The position numbers were made by a program, and so were the translations under genes. From a bacterium (GTDB taxonomy: Bacteria > Bacteroidota > Bacteroidia > Bacteroidales > Muribaculaceae), in NCBI GenBank assembly GCA_014802625.1, contig JAAVBX010000009.1, forward strand, positions 1-33,687: 33,687 nt of DNA, in the 5' to 3' direction. How positions within the stretch are numbered: position 1 is the stretch's first letter; each line of letters opens with the position of its first letter. Positions 15,785 to 23,335 of the stretch are shown piece by piece. Below the pieces are notes generated by a model. That model saw only the letters and a program-made list of their open reading frames with translations. It did not search any database and was not told the origin of the DNA.

Positions 15785-17188
15785 ATGGCAAAGAAGATAG
15801 GAACGCCGCGCACTCCGGTGCGTGAGCAGGATCCGGCTGTGCGTGCCGGTAATTTCGAGGAGGTGTGTCTGGGTTACGATGCCGTGGAGGCGCGTCAGGA
15901 GGCCGAACGTTGTCTGAACTGTAAGGTGCCGCGCTGTCAGGGGCAATGTCCGGTGCATGTGGATATCCCGGGCTTCATCGCCGCTCTGGCAGAGGGTGAT
16001 GTGGCGAAAGCGGCCGATGTGATTGGTCGTGACAGCAGCCTCCCCTCGGTCTGCGGACGTGTCTGTCCGCAGGAGTCGCAGTGTGAGGGTGCCTGTGTGT
16101 TGGGTGTGAAGTTTGAGCCGGTGGCTATCGGCAAGCTTGAGCGGTATGTCGGCGACTGGGCTATCGCCCACGCTTCGGAGCGCGCCGTGGAATGCGCCCC
16201 GCGCAACGGCAAACGTGTGGCCGTCGTCGGCTCCGGACCCGCCGGTCTCGCATGCGCATCCGACCTCGCCCGGCTCGGTTATGAGGTGAAGATTTTCGAG
16301 GCTCTGCATAAGGTCGGCGGTGTGTTGGTCTATGGCATTCCGGAGTTCCGCCTGCCGAAGGATCGTATTGTCGCTCAGGAGGTAGAGGCTGTCCGCCGGC
16401 TCGGCGTGGAGATTGAGACTGATGTCGTGGTCGGACGCACCATGACTGTCGACGATCTTCTCGACCGTGAGGGTTATGACGCGGTATTCGTAGGGTCCGG
16501 AGCGGGACTCCCGCGTTTCATGGGCATTGAGGGTGAGAATCTCAACGGTGTCTTCTCTGCCAATGAGTTCCTTACGCGCGCTAATCTGATGCACGCCTAT
16601 CGTGATGAGAGCGACACTCCGATCTATGCAGGCCGTAAGGCGGTGATTGTAGGTGGTGGCAATGTCGCTATGGATGCCGTGCGCACAGCCAAGCGCCTCG
16701 GAGCCGAGGCGGTGATTGTTTATCGTCGCTCGGAGGCTGAGCTCCCGGCGCGTGTGGAGGAGGTGCATCATGCCAAGCAGGAGGGCATCGAATTCCGTAT
16801 GCTGACGAATCCCGTGCGTGTGCTCGGCGATGAGAATGGCTGGGTGCGCGGTCTGGAATGTGTGGAGATGGAGCTTGGCGAGCCCGACGCTTCCGGCCGC
16901 CGTTCCCCGATCGTGAAGGATGGAAGCAATTTCGAGATTGACTGCGATGTGGTCATCATGGCGCTTGGCACGAGTCCGAATCCTCTGATCAAGAGCACCA
17001 CGGAGGGTCTGGAAACCAACCGTCGCGGCTGTATCGTGGCCGACGAGGATGGCCGCACATCGCGTCCCGGTGTCTTTGCCGGCGGTGATGCCGTCACCGG
17101 AGCCGCCACCGTCATCCTTGCCATGGGAGCCGGCCGCAAAGCCGCCCGTGCCATCCACGACTATCTCTCCCCTTCCTCCGACAAATAA
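15785..17188 (+). CDS. nfnB: NADH-dependent ferredoxin:NADP+ oxidoreductase, subunit B (glutamate synthase small subunit-like)
   Basis: The 467-residue protein is homologous to the GltD/NfnB family. Eight N-terminal cysteines (43, 46, 51, 55 and 90, 94, 100, 104) bind two [4Fe-4S] clusters. VAVVGSGPAGLACASDLA (about 145-162) is the FAD-binding loop and AVIVGGGNVAMDAVRTAKRLG is the NADP-binding loop. A conserved GVFAGGDAVTGAATVILAMGAGRKAA closes the FAD site. NADPH-dependent glutamate synthase small chains look alike, but those pair with a large GltB chain and this one directly follows nfnA. The gene ends in a terminator hairpin. The upstream frame overlap is absent; the gap is 7 bases. Confidence 0.9.
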   Translation: MAKKIGTPRTPVREQDPAVRAGNFEEVCLGYDAVEARQEAERCLNCKVPRCQGQCPVHVDIPGFIAALAEGDVAKAADVIGRDSSLPSVCGRVCPQESQCEGACVLGVKFEPVAIGKLERYVGDWAIAHASERAVECAPRNGKRVAVVGSGPAGLACASDLARLGYEVKIFEALHKVGGVLVYGIPEFRLPKDRIVAQEVEAVRRLGVEIETDVVVGRTMTVDDLLDREGYDAVFVGSGAGLPRFMGIEGENLNGVFSANEFLTRANLMHAYRDESDTPIYAGRKAVIVGGGNVAMDAVRTAKRLGAEAVIVYRRSEAELPARVEEVHHAKQEGIEFRMLTNPVRVLGDENGWVRGLECVEMELGEPDASGRRSPIVKDGSNFEIDCDVVIMALGTSPNPLIKSTTEGLETNRRGCIVADEDGRTSRPGVFAGGDAVTGAATVILAMGAGRKAARAIHDYLSPSSDK

Positions 17189-17203
17189 CCATCCGTATAA
17201 AAA

Positions 17204-17746
17204 TTAAACAGATCCATGCGGCTCTCCCCGACGGGCACACCGCATGGATCTTTTCTTATCAATTAAGCTGCTTCCCTTGCTGTTCCGGGTCTGGAGGTTC
17301 AACAGAACCATGGGGCGAGGACCCTCGTTCTTGTCCCTGTAGAAAGTCTGGATCTCTACTCCTGTGGCTTGTGCCGGCACAAGTATGAACGGGATGCTCA
17401 TGTCCCTGTTGCTGAACATGGGGAATCCATATGCACCTGACTCGAGGTCCTGCATCCTCATGACGGTTATGCATTCGTTCAATCCTTCGCTGAGCCTAAA
17501 ATTGAAATGCCAGCTTGGATCCGTGTCGTCCAGTCCGTTGGGATTGTCCGCATCGATTCCCGGCATTACAACAAAAGCATGGCCGCGGTTGAATGTCAAA
17601 TTCCGCAACAGCATCTTCTGGTCGGGGAAATTACCGGTCATCGATTGTCTGTTCTGGCGAGCGGACTTGGCAGGGGGATTGATCTTGGAGTATACCAATC
17701 CGTCAGTCAGAAACAGTATACAGATGAATAGTATTATATGTCGCAT
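17204..17746 (-). pseudogene. Truncated member of the secreted paralogue family (family X)
   Basis: From ATG 17746 (chosen because MRHIILFICILFLTDGLVYS is a signal peptide; an in-frame upstream start to 17833 adds hydrophilic residues before it) the product has 180 residues. It matches the first half of the family seen at 17858-21976: MLLRNLTFNRGHAFVVMPGIDADNP, then ITVMRMQDLESGAYGFPMFS and FILVPAQATGVEIQTFYR. The second half (FYSY..., FRCIAMTI, WLFIQLPW) is missing. The last residues, including MRCARRGEPHGSV, are encoded by the nfnB terminator hairpin. It therefore looks like a deletion derivative whose end falls at the terminator. It follows the 475-residue gene by 111 bases. It could still be exported as a short protein. 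Confidence 0.6.
17210..17256 (+). terminator. Terminator of nfnAB
   Basis: AGATCCATGCGG (17210-17221) pairs with CCGCATGGATCT (17240-17251), followed by TTTC. The reading frame of the truncated neighbour from the opposite strand runs into this hairpin. On the minus strand the same stem is followed by GTTTAATTTTT, so it may stop both directions. Confidence 0.85.
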
Positions 17747-17857
17747 ATTCTCGTAACTATTGGTATCCAAAAGTATAAAAATATTTTGCTTATCCTCAAT
17801 AATCTCCAAAAAAATTTGGATTATCGCTCTCAATCCTTCTCATGCTCCGGTAAAGTA

Positions 17858-19285
17858 TCAATTGGATAAGTTCAGCTGGTCGACGGTGAAGTCGATGTAG
17901 GGGATATGGTTGAAGATGTCGGGGTCGTCAGTCCATGGCAGCTGGATGAAGAGCCAGGTGCGGCTGATTGGAGCCGGTGGACCATCATTTACGCTATATT
18001 TTCTGACGGTTCGGACTGTCATCGCGATGCATCTGAACTCACGTGTTTTGTTTTCGGGAAAAGTAAGCTTGAACCATGAATTATCTCGATCATAGGAATA
18101 AAATTCACATTCCCTCACCGTCGCGTTTATCCAACCACCCTTCTCATCCGGCACTTTCAGACTCGCCAACTCCATAGGAATATTATTATTGTCAGTTCCC
18201 TCCGCTCCCCTCACTCTCATTTCCGTTTCCATGGCTGGAATAAGTATGATAGGGTGAGGAGCATCCTGACTACTCAGATAAATCACATCCTGAAAGCTTT
18301 CTGTATAAGATGCATACATTTCAGTCGGAAGCGATGGCTTATCCGCTTCTTCCAACCATGCTATATGATTATATATTTCATCTGAAGTGAGGGTATACAT
18401 ATACGTAGATGGAAAAATAAGAAATGGGATCTCTTCATTTAATCGGAGATTCTGAAGCATGACGTGCGCCTCTAAACAAGAGGAGAATGCCAGTCCATTC
18501 TTATCAGTAAATTCATGGTGAGTTCGAAAAAACGATTGAGGTTCTTTCCTGGACGTAAAGTCTTGATATGGAATAGAATCGAATATATCCTGGTCATTTC
18601 CTTCGGGTAGTTGAATGAAGAGCCATGTACGGGTATCATTAGATAACCATTTCTTTAACTCTCTTCGTGGACTTATCCCACTTTCGACACCTGCTATTGT
18701 CATTGAAATAGCTCGGTAATCATCTGTGTCATTCTTCGGAAAGGTCAGGCTGATTATGTTTTTCGTCTGTTCATAGGAATAAAAATCCTGCATTACACTA
18801 TCCGCATTTATCCAACCGTTGTCATCGTCGGGCACCTTCAGGCTTACCAATCCTATCTCACGAGGTTTCTCATTGCACTTTGAGAATAGGCTTACTGTCA
18901 TATTGGTTCTTTTTGCAGGAATCAATATGATTGGATGTGGTGCATTTGTAACACTCAATAAGGGAATGGCGTATGCATCGGTATCAACATCATATAATCT
19001 CATGATTGTTGCGCCCTTAGAAGATGTGCCGTGATTGACTATTGCCCAACTAAACCAATCTTTTGGCTCAATGCAAAAAGAATTATTGGAATATACACCC
19101 GGTAACAGGAGAAATGGCAACTCATTATTAAATTCAATATCCTTAAGAAGCAGTCTATTCTGATTGACAGTAATATCATTCAAGTGTCCTCGATCCTGCG
19201 GTGTTTTTGCAATAACCGGTCCTATCCCTCCGATAAGAAGAAGTAGGGAAGTCAATAGAACGGGAATAAGCGTAATATCAGTCAT
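17858..19285 (-). CDS. Secreted family X protein with two tandem units
   Basis: This 475-residue protein starts with a signal-like stretch (IPVLLTSLLLLIGGIGPVIA). It consists of two similar units, about residues 45-243 and 275-468. Both share LxFxxxxPFLLLPG-type openings, HPIILIPA, SLKVPD, FYSY, LTFPENxT with RxIAMT, and TRTWLFIQLP followed by D-I-F-x-x-I-P-Y-x-D-F-T. The 278- and 294-residue neighbours have one unit each, so this gene likely arose by fusion of two copies. The second-half pattern (W..LTFPEN.T...R.IAMT....WLFIQLP) resembles BACON/Ig-like beta-sandwich repeats of Bacteroidota surface proteins; I infer this and do not recognise the family. A frameshifted small-lipoprotein gene overlaps its start by 8 bases. 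Base composition is AT-rich. Confidence 0.75.
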   Translation of the reverse strand: MTDITLIPVLLTSLLLLIGGIGPVIAKTPQDRGHLNDITVNQNRLLLKDIEFNNELPFLLLPGVYSNNSFCIEPKDWFSWAIVNHGTSSKGATIMRLYDVDTDAYAIPLLSVTNAPHPIILIPAKRTNMTVSLFSKCNEKPREIGLVSLKVPDDDNGWINADSVMQDFYSYEQTKNIISLTFPKNDTDDYRAISMTIAGVESGISPRRELKKWLSNDTRTWLFIQLPEGNDQDIFDSIPYQDFTSRKEPQSFFRTHHEFTDKNGLAFSSCLEAHVMLQNLRLNEEIPFLIFPSTYMYTLTSDEIYNHIAWLEEADKPSLPTEMYASYTESFQDVIYLSSQDAPHPIILIPAMETEMRVRGAEGTDNNNIPMELASLKVPDEKGGWINATVRECEFYSYDRDNSWFKLTFPENKTREFRCIAMTVRTVRKYSVNDGPPAPISRTWLFIQLPWTDDPDIFNHIPYIDFTVDQLNLSN

Positions 19286-19580
19286 GGAATGTTATATATT
19301 TACCATAGAGTCCTAAATTTCCATACTGGTTTGGGGCACCTGATTCTAATTCAGAATCTTCTATAGGACTTAATTTGTTGGATTTCAGATATGTATAATA
19401 TCCATTGGCTGTACCTCCCCAACCCATACCATATGCAGGAGAGCCTTTTCCAGGGTCCTCTGTCTGACAGATTGTGTTGTAACCGGATCTGATTTGTCGG
19501 TCACAACTTCAAATTCCGGGTCCGCACATGCCACCGCAATCAGTGCGAGCAACCCTATCAACAAAAAATCTTGTCTTCAT
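19278..19580 (-). pseudogene. Frameshifted small lipoprotein gene
   Basis: The minus strand from ATG 19580 matches the intact lipoprotein gene at 20761-21033 in sequence and position. The intact gene has AGATTTCTGTTG; this copy has AGATTTTTTGTTG, an extra T in a run of T, which shifts the frame and soon gives a stop. If the extra base is ignored the signal peptide LLIGLLALIAVACADPE reappears. Homology in the ATG frame resumes at PAYGMGWGGTANGYYTYL and ends GKYITFHD (stop 19280-19278), so a second compensating shift lies between. The end overlaps the next gene's start by 8 bases. It may be real decay, phase variation in the T run, or a sequencing error. Confidence 0.7.
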
Positions 19581-19661
19581 AATTATCGTTTTATGCAGGT
19601 TTGAAGAAGTGAATTATCAACGGAAAATGTTGGAGTTTATTTAAACTTTATATTCTGTCGG

Positions 19662-19692
19662 CAAAGATAATTGAAATTCTACAAACAATCAA
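19662..19692 (-). promoter_or_regulatory. Promoter of the downstream family X unit
   Basis: On the minus strand TTG (19692-19690), 20 bases, then TATCTTTG (19669-19662): a perfect match to the Bacteroidota consensus. It lies 82 bases before the frameshifted lipoprotein ATG. The 5' leader sequence (TATCG...GTTTTATGCAGG-like, read on plus) is shared with the copy upstream of 21033. Confidence 0.75.
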
Positions 19693-19833
19693 TAGCCAAA
19701 AGGATAATTTTATATGAATTATGCTATTGCCATTCAGGAAAAGATGTCACATTATTCAGCCGGATTCAGTCGGGTCTATACAATCGACTGACGCAAACTA
19801 ATGTACGCCGCAAGCGCTTTCCTCTTAAAATTT

Positions 19834-19879
19834 TTATTACTGTCCGCTTATCCATAAACTGGTGTGCGGACAGTAATAA
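19834..19879 (-). terminator. Hairpin after the 278-residue family X gene, probable terminator
   Basis: TTATTACTGTCCGC (19834-19847) and its exact complement (19866-19879) form a 14-base stem about 40 bases after the stop at 19921. A T-poor run (AAAAATTTT) follows on the minus strand, so termination is likely but not certain. No gene is seen in 19693-19920. Confidence 0.5.
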
Positions 19880-19920
19880 TTTGTATTCTGAGGAACGGGG
19901 TCTAAGCGACAATATTAGGA

Positions 19921-20757
19921 TTATTGGGTTACTTCTAATTGGTGCGGTATGTTAAGTGAGGGTGTCAATGAAATGTATGGTCTCATTATTTTTCCAATCA
20001 CCTCTTCGGTGCTCACTGGAGAAGGTTGAGGTCCATAAGGAGTGTAGTCTCTATATGGTAAATGGTTGAAGACCTCCGGATCATCTGTCCACGGTAGCTG
20101 AATGAAGAGCCAATGACGCCGGGTGGATGAGGGGATGAGTTGATTGTCCTTGGAAGGCGAATTTATGGCAGTAGCTATTGTCATGGCAATACATCTGAAG
20201 GTATTTGTTCTATTCTCAGGAAATGTTAGTACAAACCAATCATCTTCTCTGTGATATGAATAGAATTGCCGGTCTGCTTCTGTTGCTTCCATCCATCCAC
20301 CTTCTCCATCCGGCACTGAAAGCTCCGCCAGTATAGTTTGAAGACCGTATGTAAGTTTCTCTACATCCGGAAATGCACGTACTCGCATCTCTGTATCTCT
20401 TGCGGCGATGAGGATAATTGGGTGCGTCGGATCTGAGGTACTATACAATGGGAGTGTATCCGGATAATCGTTGGTCAGAATCATCTGTGTATAAAGGTAA
20501 TCTCCACTTCCCAAAAACATATTCAGATGTTTCCATAGTTCGAAGGGATCAGGATTTTCATGATTGATACCGGGTAATGGTAAGAAAGCGAACGATTTGT
20601 TCAGTGTGAGATTGTACAGAAGAATTTCCTCATTAGTAAATGGTAAATAAGTAGTTTGTGAGGTGTCCCATAACGGTTCTTGGTCCGCCGAGCTTACATT
20701 ACTTACCATTAAAAAAGGTAATATCGTATAGAAAAGCATCTTTGAAATATGGATCAT
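19921..20757 (-). CDS. Secreted family X protein, one unit
   Basis: This protein of 278 residues has a signal peptide (MIHISKMLFYTILPFLMVSNVSSA). The family unit runs from about residue 45 to 240: LLYNLTLNKSFAFLPLPGINH, HPIILIAARDTEMRVRAF, ELSVPDGEGGWMEAT, FYSYHREDDWFVLTFPENRTNTFRCIAMTI and WLFIQLPWTDDPEVFNHLPYRDYT. A tail of about 40 residues follows. It starts 3 bases after the stop of the small lipoprotein gene, so the two are likely made together. I do not recognise the family; the second half resembles a BACON-like strand pattern. There is no lipobox. Likely an exported or surface-associated protein, function unknown. Confidence 0.72.
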   Translation of the reverse strand: MIHISKMLFYTILPFLMVSNVSSADQEPLWDTSQTTYLPFTNEEILLYNLTLNKSFAFLPLPGINHENPDPFELWKHLNMFLGSGDYLYTQMILTNDYPDTLPLYSTSDPTHPIILIAARDTEMRVRAFPDVEKLTYGLQTILAELSVPDGEGGWMEATEADRQFYSYHREDDWFVLTFPENRTNTFRCIAMTIATAINSPSKDNQLIPSSTRRHWLFIQLPWTDDPEVFNHLPYRDYTPYGPQPSPVSTEEVIGKIMRPYISLTPSLNIPHQLEVTQ

Positions 20758-20760
20758 AGC

Positions 20761-21033
20761 TTAATCAATTTTTCGAAATACAGTATACCTTCCAAATAGA
20801 CGGAGATTCCAAAATTGGTCGGGATATCCTTCTTCCAGATTTTCGGAGGATATTTCTTGTAGTCTTTGCTGAGTTATGAAGTAAGTATAATAACCATTTG
20901 CCTTACCACCCCAATCCCAAACCATATGAAACGCAGGATTCAGTTTGACGGGTATAAATCCCGGAAAATCCGGTTCAGCACATGCCACCGCAATCAGTGT
21001 GAGCAACCCTATCAACAGAAATCTTGTCTTCAT
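20761..21033 (-). CDS. Small secreted lipoprotein (intact copy)
   Basis: This 90-residue protein opens MKTRFLLIGLLTLIAVACAEPD, a signal peptide ending in a lipobox-like AVAC, so it is probably lipid-anchored at about Cys18. The mature part has MVWDWGGKANGYYTYFITQQ and ends FGRYTVFRKID. It lies upstream of a family X gene with a 3-base gap. A second, frameshifted copy is in the same relative position at 19278-19580, so the pair is a duplicated cassette. It has no recognisable domain. It may act as a membrane partner or chaperone of the neighbouring secreted protein. Confidence 0.75.
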   Translation of the reverse strand: MKTRFLLIGLLTLIAVACAEPDFPGFIPVKLNPAFHMVWDWGGKANGYYTYFITQQRLQEISSENLEEGYPDQFWNLRLFGRYTVFRKID

Positions 21034-21091
21034 AATTATCGTTTTATGCAGGTTTGAACCGGTGCAGTAGCACCCCCCTTTCTTTTTAGTG

Positions 21092-21976
21092 TCATTGCAG
21101 CTGGTCGACAGCGCATTCGGTTTGGGTCCCTGATGTCAGGGAACAAGGAACTTGAATTCTGTCAGGCACTGAGACTATTGGAGTTACATTCAGAGTCTGT
21201 TCCGTAGCTCTGATTACAGGATCAACTGATGGTTGCATATTAAGTTTTGGATAGACGGAGAAATCCCTGTGAGGTATATGGTCGAGGATTGCCGGATTGT
21301 CGGTCCATGGGAGTTGGATGAAGAGCCATATACGGGTACGGCGCGTTGGTATGAGTTCCATATCGCCATCTTCATTGTAATGCTCAACCATATAGGCAAT
21401 CTTCAAGGTGACGCATCTGAAGTCATCTGTCCTGTTCTCGGGAAACTTCATTATATGCCACTCCCCCTCCCGATGGTATGAATAGAACTCGCGTTCGGAT
21501 TCAGAAGCCTCTCTCCAGTCATTATCTTCCGGTACTGTAATGCTTACCAGACCTGTACTGATATCCGGCTCCCTGTGGTCTGGATTCACCAGACCCCGAA
21601 CACGCATTTCGGTCTCTCTTGGGGAAATCAGAATGATGTTGGGATCGATATTTGAAGGGCTGTACATTGGTTCCGGATTGGGATAGATATCCTTTAATAT
21701 CATCTGGGTAAAGAGGCTGTTGCCGTCGCCTGCATCTCCCAAACGATAAATATTAGCCCATACTGTACCTACATCCGGGTCGTCATGGTTTAGACTGGGT
21801 AAGATTAAGAAAGGAGTATATTTATATAACGCCATATTCAACAAACGTATGTGCTCGGCTTCCAGCGGCCAGACCTCTCCGATGCTAAGATCAGGCACTA
21901 TCCCGGCCATCAGCTGGCCTATGCTCATGACCAGAAAGCAACATACATATATTGTCCTGAAAATTATTACATTCAT
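21092..21976 (-). CDS. Secreted family X protein, one unit
   Basis: The product is 294 residues with a signal peptide (FRTIYVCCFLVMSIGQLMAG). The single family unit runs from LLNMALYKYTPFLILPSLNHDD through NIILISPRETEMRVRGL, GLVSITVPEDNDWREA, FYSYHREGEWHIMKFPENRTDDFRCVTLKI and IWLFIQLPWTDNPAILDHIPHRDF. It closely resembles the 278-residue protein, but its tail (about residues 255-294) is distinct and contains two cysteines. It is the first gene of the run 21976-21033-20757; the gap to the lipoprotein gene is 58 bases. A promoter-like TATCTTTG lies at 22079-22072. Function unknown. Confidence 0.72.
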   Translation of the reverse strand: MNVIIFRTIYVCCFLVMSIGQLMAGIVPDLSIGEVWPLEAEHIRLLNMALYKYTPFLILPSLNHDDPDVGTVWANIYRLGDAGDGNSLFTQMILKDIYPNPEPMYSPSNIDPNIILISPRETEMRVRGLVNPDHREPDISTGLVSITVPEDNDWREASESEREFYSYHREGEWHIMKFPENRTDDFRCVTLKIAYMVEHYNEDGDMELIPTRRTRIWLFIQLPWTDNPAILDHIPHRDFSVYPKLNMQPSVDPVIRATEQTLNVTPIVSVPDRIQVPCSLTSGTQTECAVDQLQ

Positions 21977-22071
21977 TCTATTAACTAATTGTTTTCATAA
22001 TGTTACTTTTAATAGGTTTGCAGAAATAGGGATAGCTTAACCATCATAAATTACAATTCGTAATCCCATTG

Positions 22072-22079
22072 CAAAGATA
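22072..22079 (-). promoter_or_regulatory. Possible -7 of the 294-residue family X gene
   Basis: Minus strand TATCTTTG, about 95 bases before the start codon at 21976. No TTG is seen at the usual -33 distance. Confidence 0.4.
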
Positions 22080-22173
22080 ATTAGATTTTCTAAATTATAA
22101 AGTATATAAAAGTATAAAAAATTAATTGATTATCCCGAATAATCCCCACTTCGTCGCCCTAAAGTGAGTTACG

Positions 22174-22256
22174 GCCAACTGCACCAACGAAATACAGCCA
22201 ACTACACCAACGAAACGCGGCCAACTGCACCAACGACATGCCGCCAACTGCACCAA
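22174..22256. repeat. 23-base tandem repeat, four copies
   Basis: GCCAACTGCACCAACGA-type units begin at 22174, 22197, 22220 and 22243, an exact 23-base period; the last copy is incomplete. Variable bases sit in the linker. The period is not a multiple of three and there are no palindromic ends, so it is neither coding nor a CRISPR. It marks the edge of the AT-rich island. Confidence 0.85.
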
Positions 22257-22300
22257 TTTCAAAAACAATTACTATATTTGCATCTGAAAATTAGATGCTT

Positions 22301-22417
22301 ATGGAATATCGAAAAAGAGAACCCTCCTTCATGATGGTACTCACTGCCGTAGGTCCATATGCCTACCGCCGCAAGGATGGCGTCTGGGTAGTGCCATTGG
22401 GCAGTCTTAAAGATTAA
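22301..22417 (+). pseudogene. Possible remnant of an AAA-family ATPase gene
   Basis: This frame encodes only 38 residues. The start MEYRKRE resembles the first residues of Bacteroidota AAA/DUF4143 ATPases. The end GPYAYRRKDGVWVVPLGSLKD resembles, from memory, their last residues. The middle, several hundred residues including Walker motifs, is absent. I read this as an internally deleted copy, but the match is by memory and could be wrong. A TATATTTG at 22273-22280 precedes it by about 20 bases. Confidence 0.35.
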
Positions 22418-22469
22418 AGAAATAAACCTTCCGCGGGTTGTGGGTGCTCCAAAAAATAACCTGACGTTT

Positions 22470-22511
22470 AAAAAGAGTGAGGGCAGGAGTCCGTGGTGGA
22501 CTCCCGCCCTC
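22470..22511 (-). terminator. Terminator of the tRNA-Glu/rpsT transcript
   Basis: GAGGGC.GGAGTCC (22479-22492) and GGACTCC.GCCCTC (22498-22511) form a 14-base stem with one mismatch. On the minus strand TCTTTTT follows. It lies 28 bases after the first tRNA-Glu. Confidence 0.85.
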
Positions 22512-22538
22512 GGGGGATAGGATGGATTTGGGGAAATG

Positions 22539-22610
22539 TAGCCCATAGCAGAGTCGAACTGCTCTTTAGAGAATGAAAATCTCTCGTCCTAACCGATAGA
22601 CGAATGGGCC
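22539..22610 (-). tRNA. tRNA-Glu(UUC), copy 1
   Basis: The minus strand folds as a tRNA: acceptor GGCCCAT/ATGGGCT, D arm with GGTTA, anticodon stem and loop GAGAGATTTTCATTCTC with anticodon TTC, and T arm GCAGTTCGACTCTGC. It is 72 bases, with no encoded CCA. The sequence is identical to the copy at 23026-23097. Confidence 0.96.
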
Positions 22611-22730
22611 GCCTCTCTTGTTGACCGCCGTCTGTTATTCACCGGTTTTCATCCCGGATGTGGCGACGTGTCTCAAGTATAAGGTTTCGCTTGCAAGCGT
22701 GATATGGGGCTTTTGTCAATACCCGGATGA

Positions 22731-22985
22731 TTAACCGAGCTTATTGATGTGAAGCATCATGCCGCTGCAAAGGTTGGCAGCTTTGTTCTTCGAGATGATG
22801 TTCTTGCGGCCCAGACGCTGCAGCAGAGCGCTGACTTTGTTGTAAGCCTCGGTAGCCTCGGCTTTGTCGGTGAGCTTGCGCACGTTGCGAACAGCGTTGC
22901 GAGCTGTCTTTGCCCAATAGCGGTTCTCAAGTCTTCTCTTCTCCGCCTGGCGAATTCTTTTTAAGGATGATTTATGATTTGCCAT
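22731..22985 (-). CDS. rpsT: 30S ribosomal protein S20
   Basis: This protein of 84 residues begins MANHKSSLKRIRQAEKRRLENR, the S20 start. It then has RNAVRNVRKLTDK and ends with GRKNIISKNKAANLCSGMMLHINKL, the conserved C-terminal helix. S20 binds 16S rRNA early in 30S assembly. It starts 40 bases after the 3' end of one tRNA-Glu and its stop lies 120 bases before the 5' end of another. The gap contains a 12-base palindrome (22688-22699). All three are on the minus strand and probably share the promoter at 23174-23204. Confidence 0.97.
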   Translation of the reverse strand: MANHKSSLKRIRQAEKRRLENRYWAKTARNAVRNVRKLTDKAEATEAYNKVSALLQRLGRKNIISKNKAANLCSGMMLHINKLG

Positions 22986-23025
22986 CTTAAAAATCTATTT
23001 CTTTTCTGCTTTTTGTTATTATTGG

Positions 23026-23097
23026 TAGCCCATAGCAGAGTCGAACTGCTCTTTAGAGAATGAAAATCTCTCGTCCTAACCGATAGACGAATGGGCC
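23026..23097 (-). tRNA. tRNA-Glu(UUC), copy 2
   Basis: Identical in sequence to the tRNA-Glu at 22539-22610, with anticodon TTC. It is upstream of rpsT in the direction of transcription, about 75 bases downstream of a good promoter. Confidence 0.96.
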
Positions 23098-23173
23098 ACG
23101 ATATTCGCAACTGTCCCTGCTCTGCTTCTCCTCCGGATGGCCTTCGGATTCACGGCGGGGCATTTTGCGACTG

Positions 23174-23204
23174 CAAAGTTAAGTAACTTTTTCAAATCTC
23201 GCAA
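23174..23204 (-). promoter_or_regulatory. Promoter of the tRNA-Glu/rpsT/tRNA-Glu unit
   Basis: On the minus strand TTG (23204-23202), 20 bases, then TAACTTTG (23181-23174), followed by CAGTCG. This is an ideal match to the Bacteroidota vegetative promoter. Confidence 0.8.
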
Positions 23205-23234
23205 CTTTTTCGTGATTTTCTTCAAAAAAATCGT

Positions 23235-23242
23235 TAATTTTG
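23235..23242 (+). promoter_or_regulatory. Possible -7 of the nucleoside kinase operon
   Basis: TAATTTTG on the plus strand, about 94 bases before the start at 23336, facing away from the tRNA promoter. The -33 element is weak. Confidence 0.4.
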
Positions 23243-23335
23243 TGTGCCGTTTCCCCATCTTTCCCCGTTTTTAACGGGTAGCAGAGCTGAAAACGGTATT
23301 ATTTCAGTCAATTAACCGCCTCACGAAGTCATGCC

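Noticed and set aside
15761..17158. Long antisense frame (465 codons) opposite nfnB
   Set aside because: A by-product of GC-rich codon use in nfnB; the His/Thr-rich product has no known motif and nfnB is clearly the gene. Similar long antisense frames over korA, serS, mgtE and mutS were rejected for the same reason.
22174..22256. CRISPR array
   Set aside because: Period of 23 bases with no unique spacers of usual length and no cas genes.
22539..23097. Attachment sites of an integrated element between the two tRNA-Glu genes
   Set aside because: The only gene between is rpsT, and the tRNAs are full and identical; no integrase is present.
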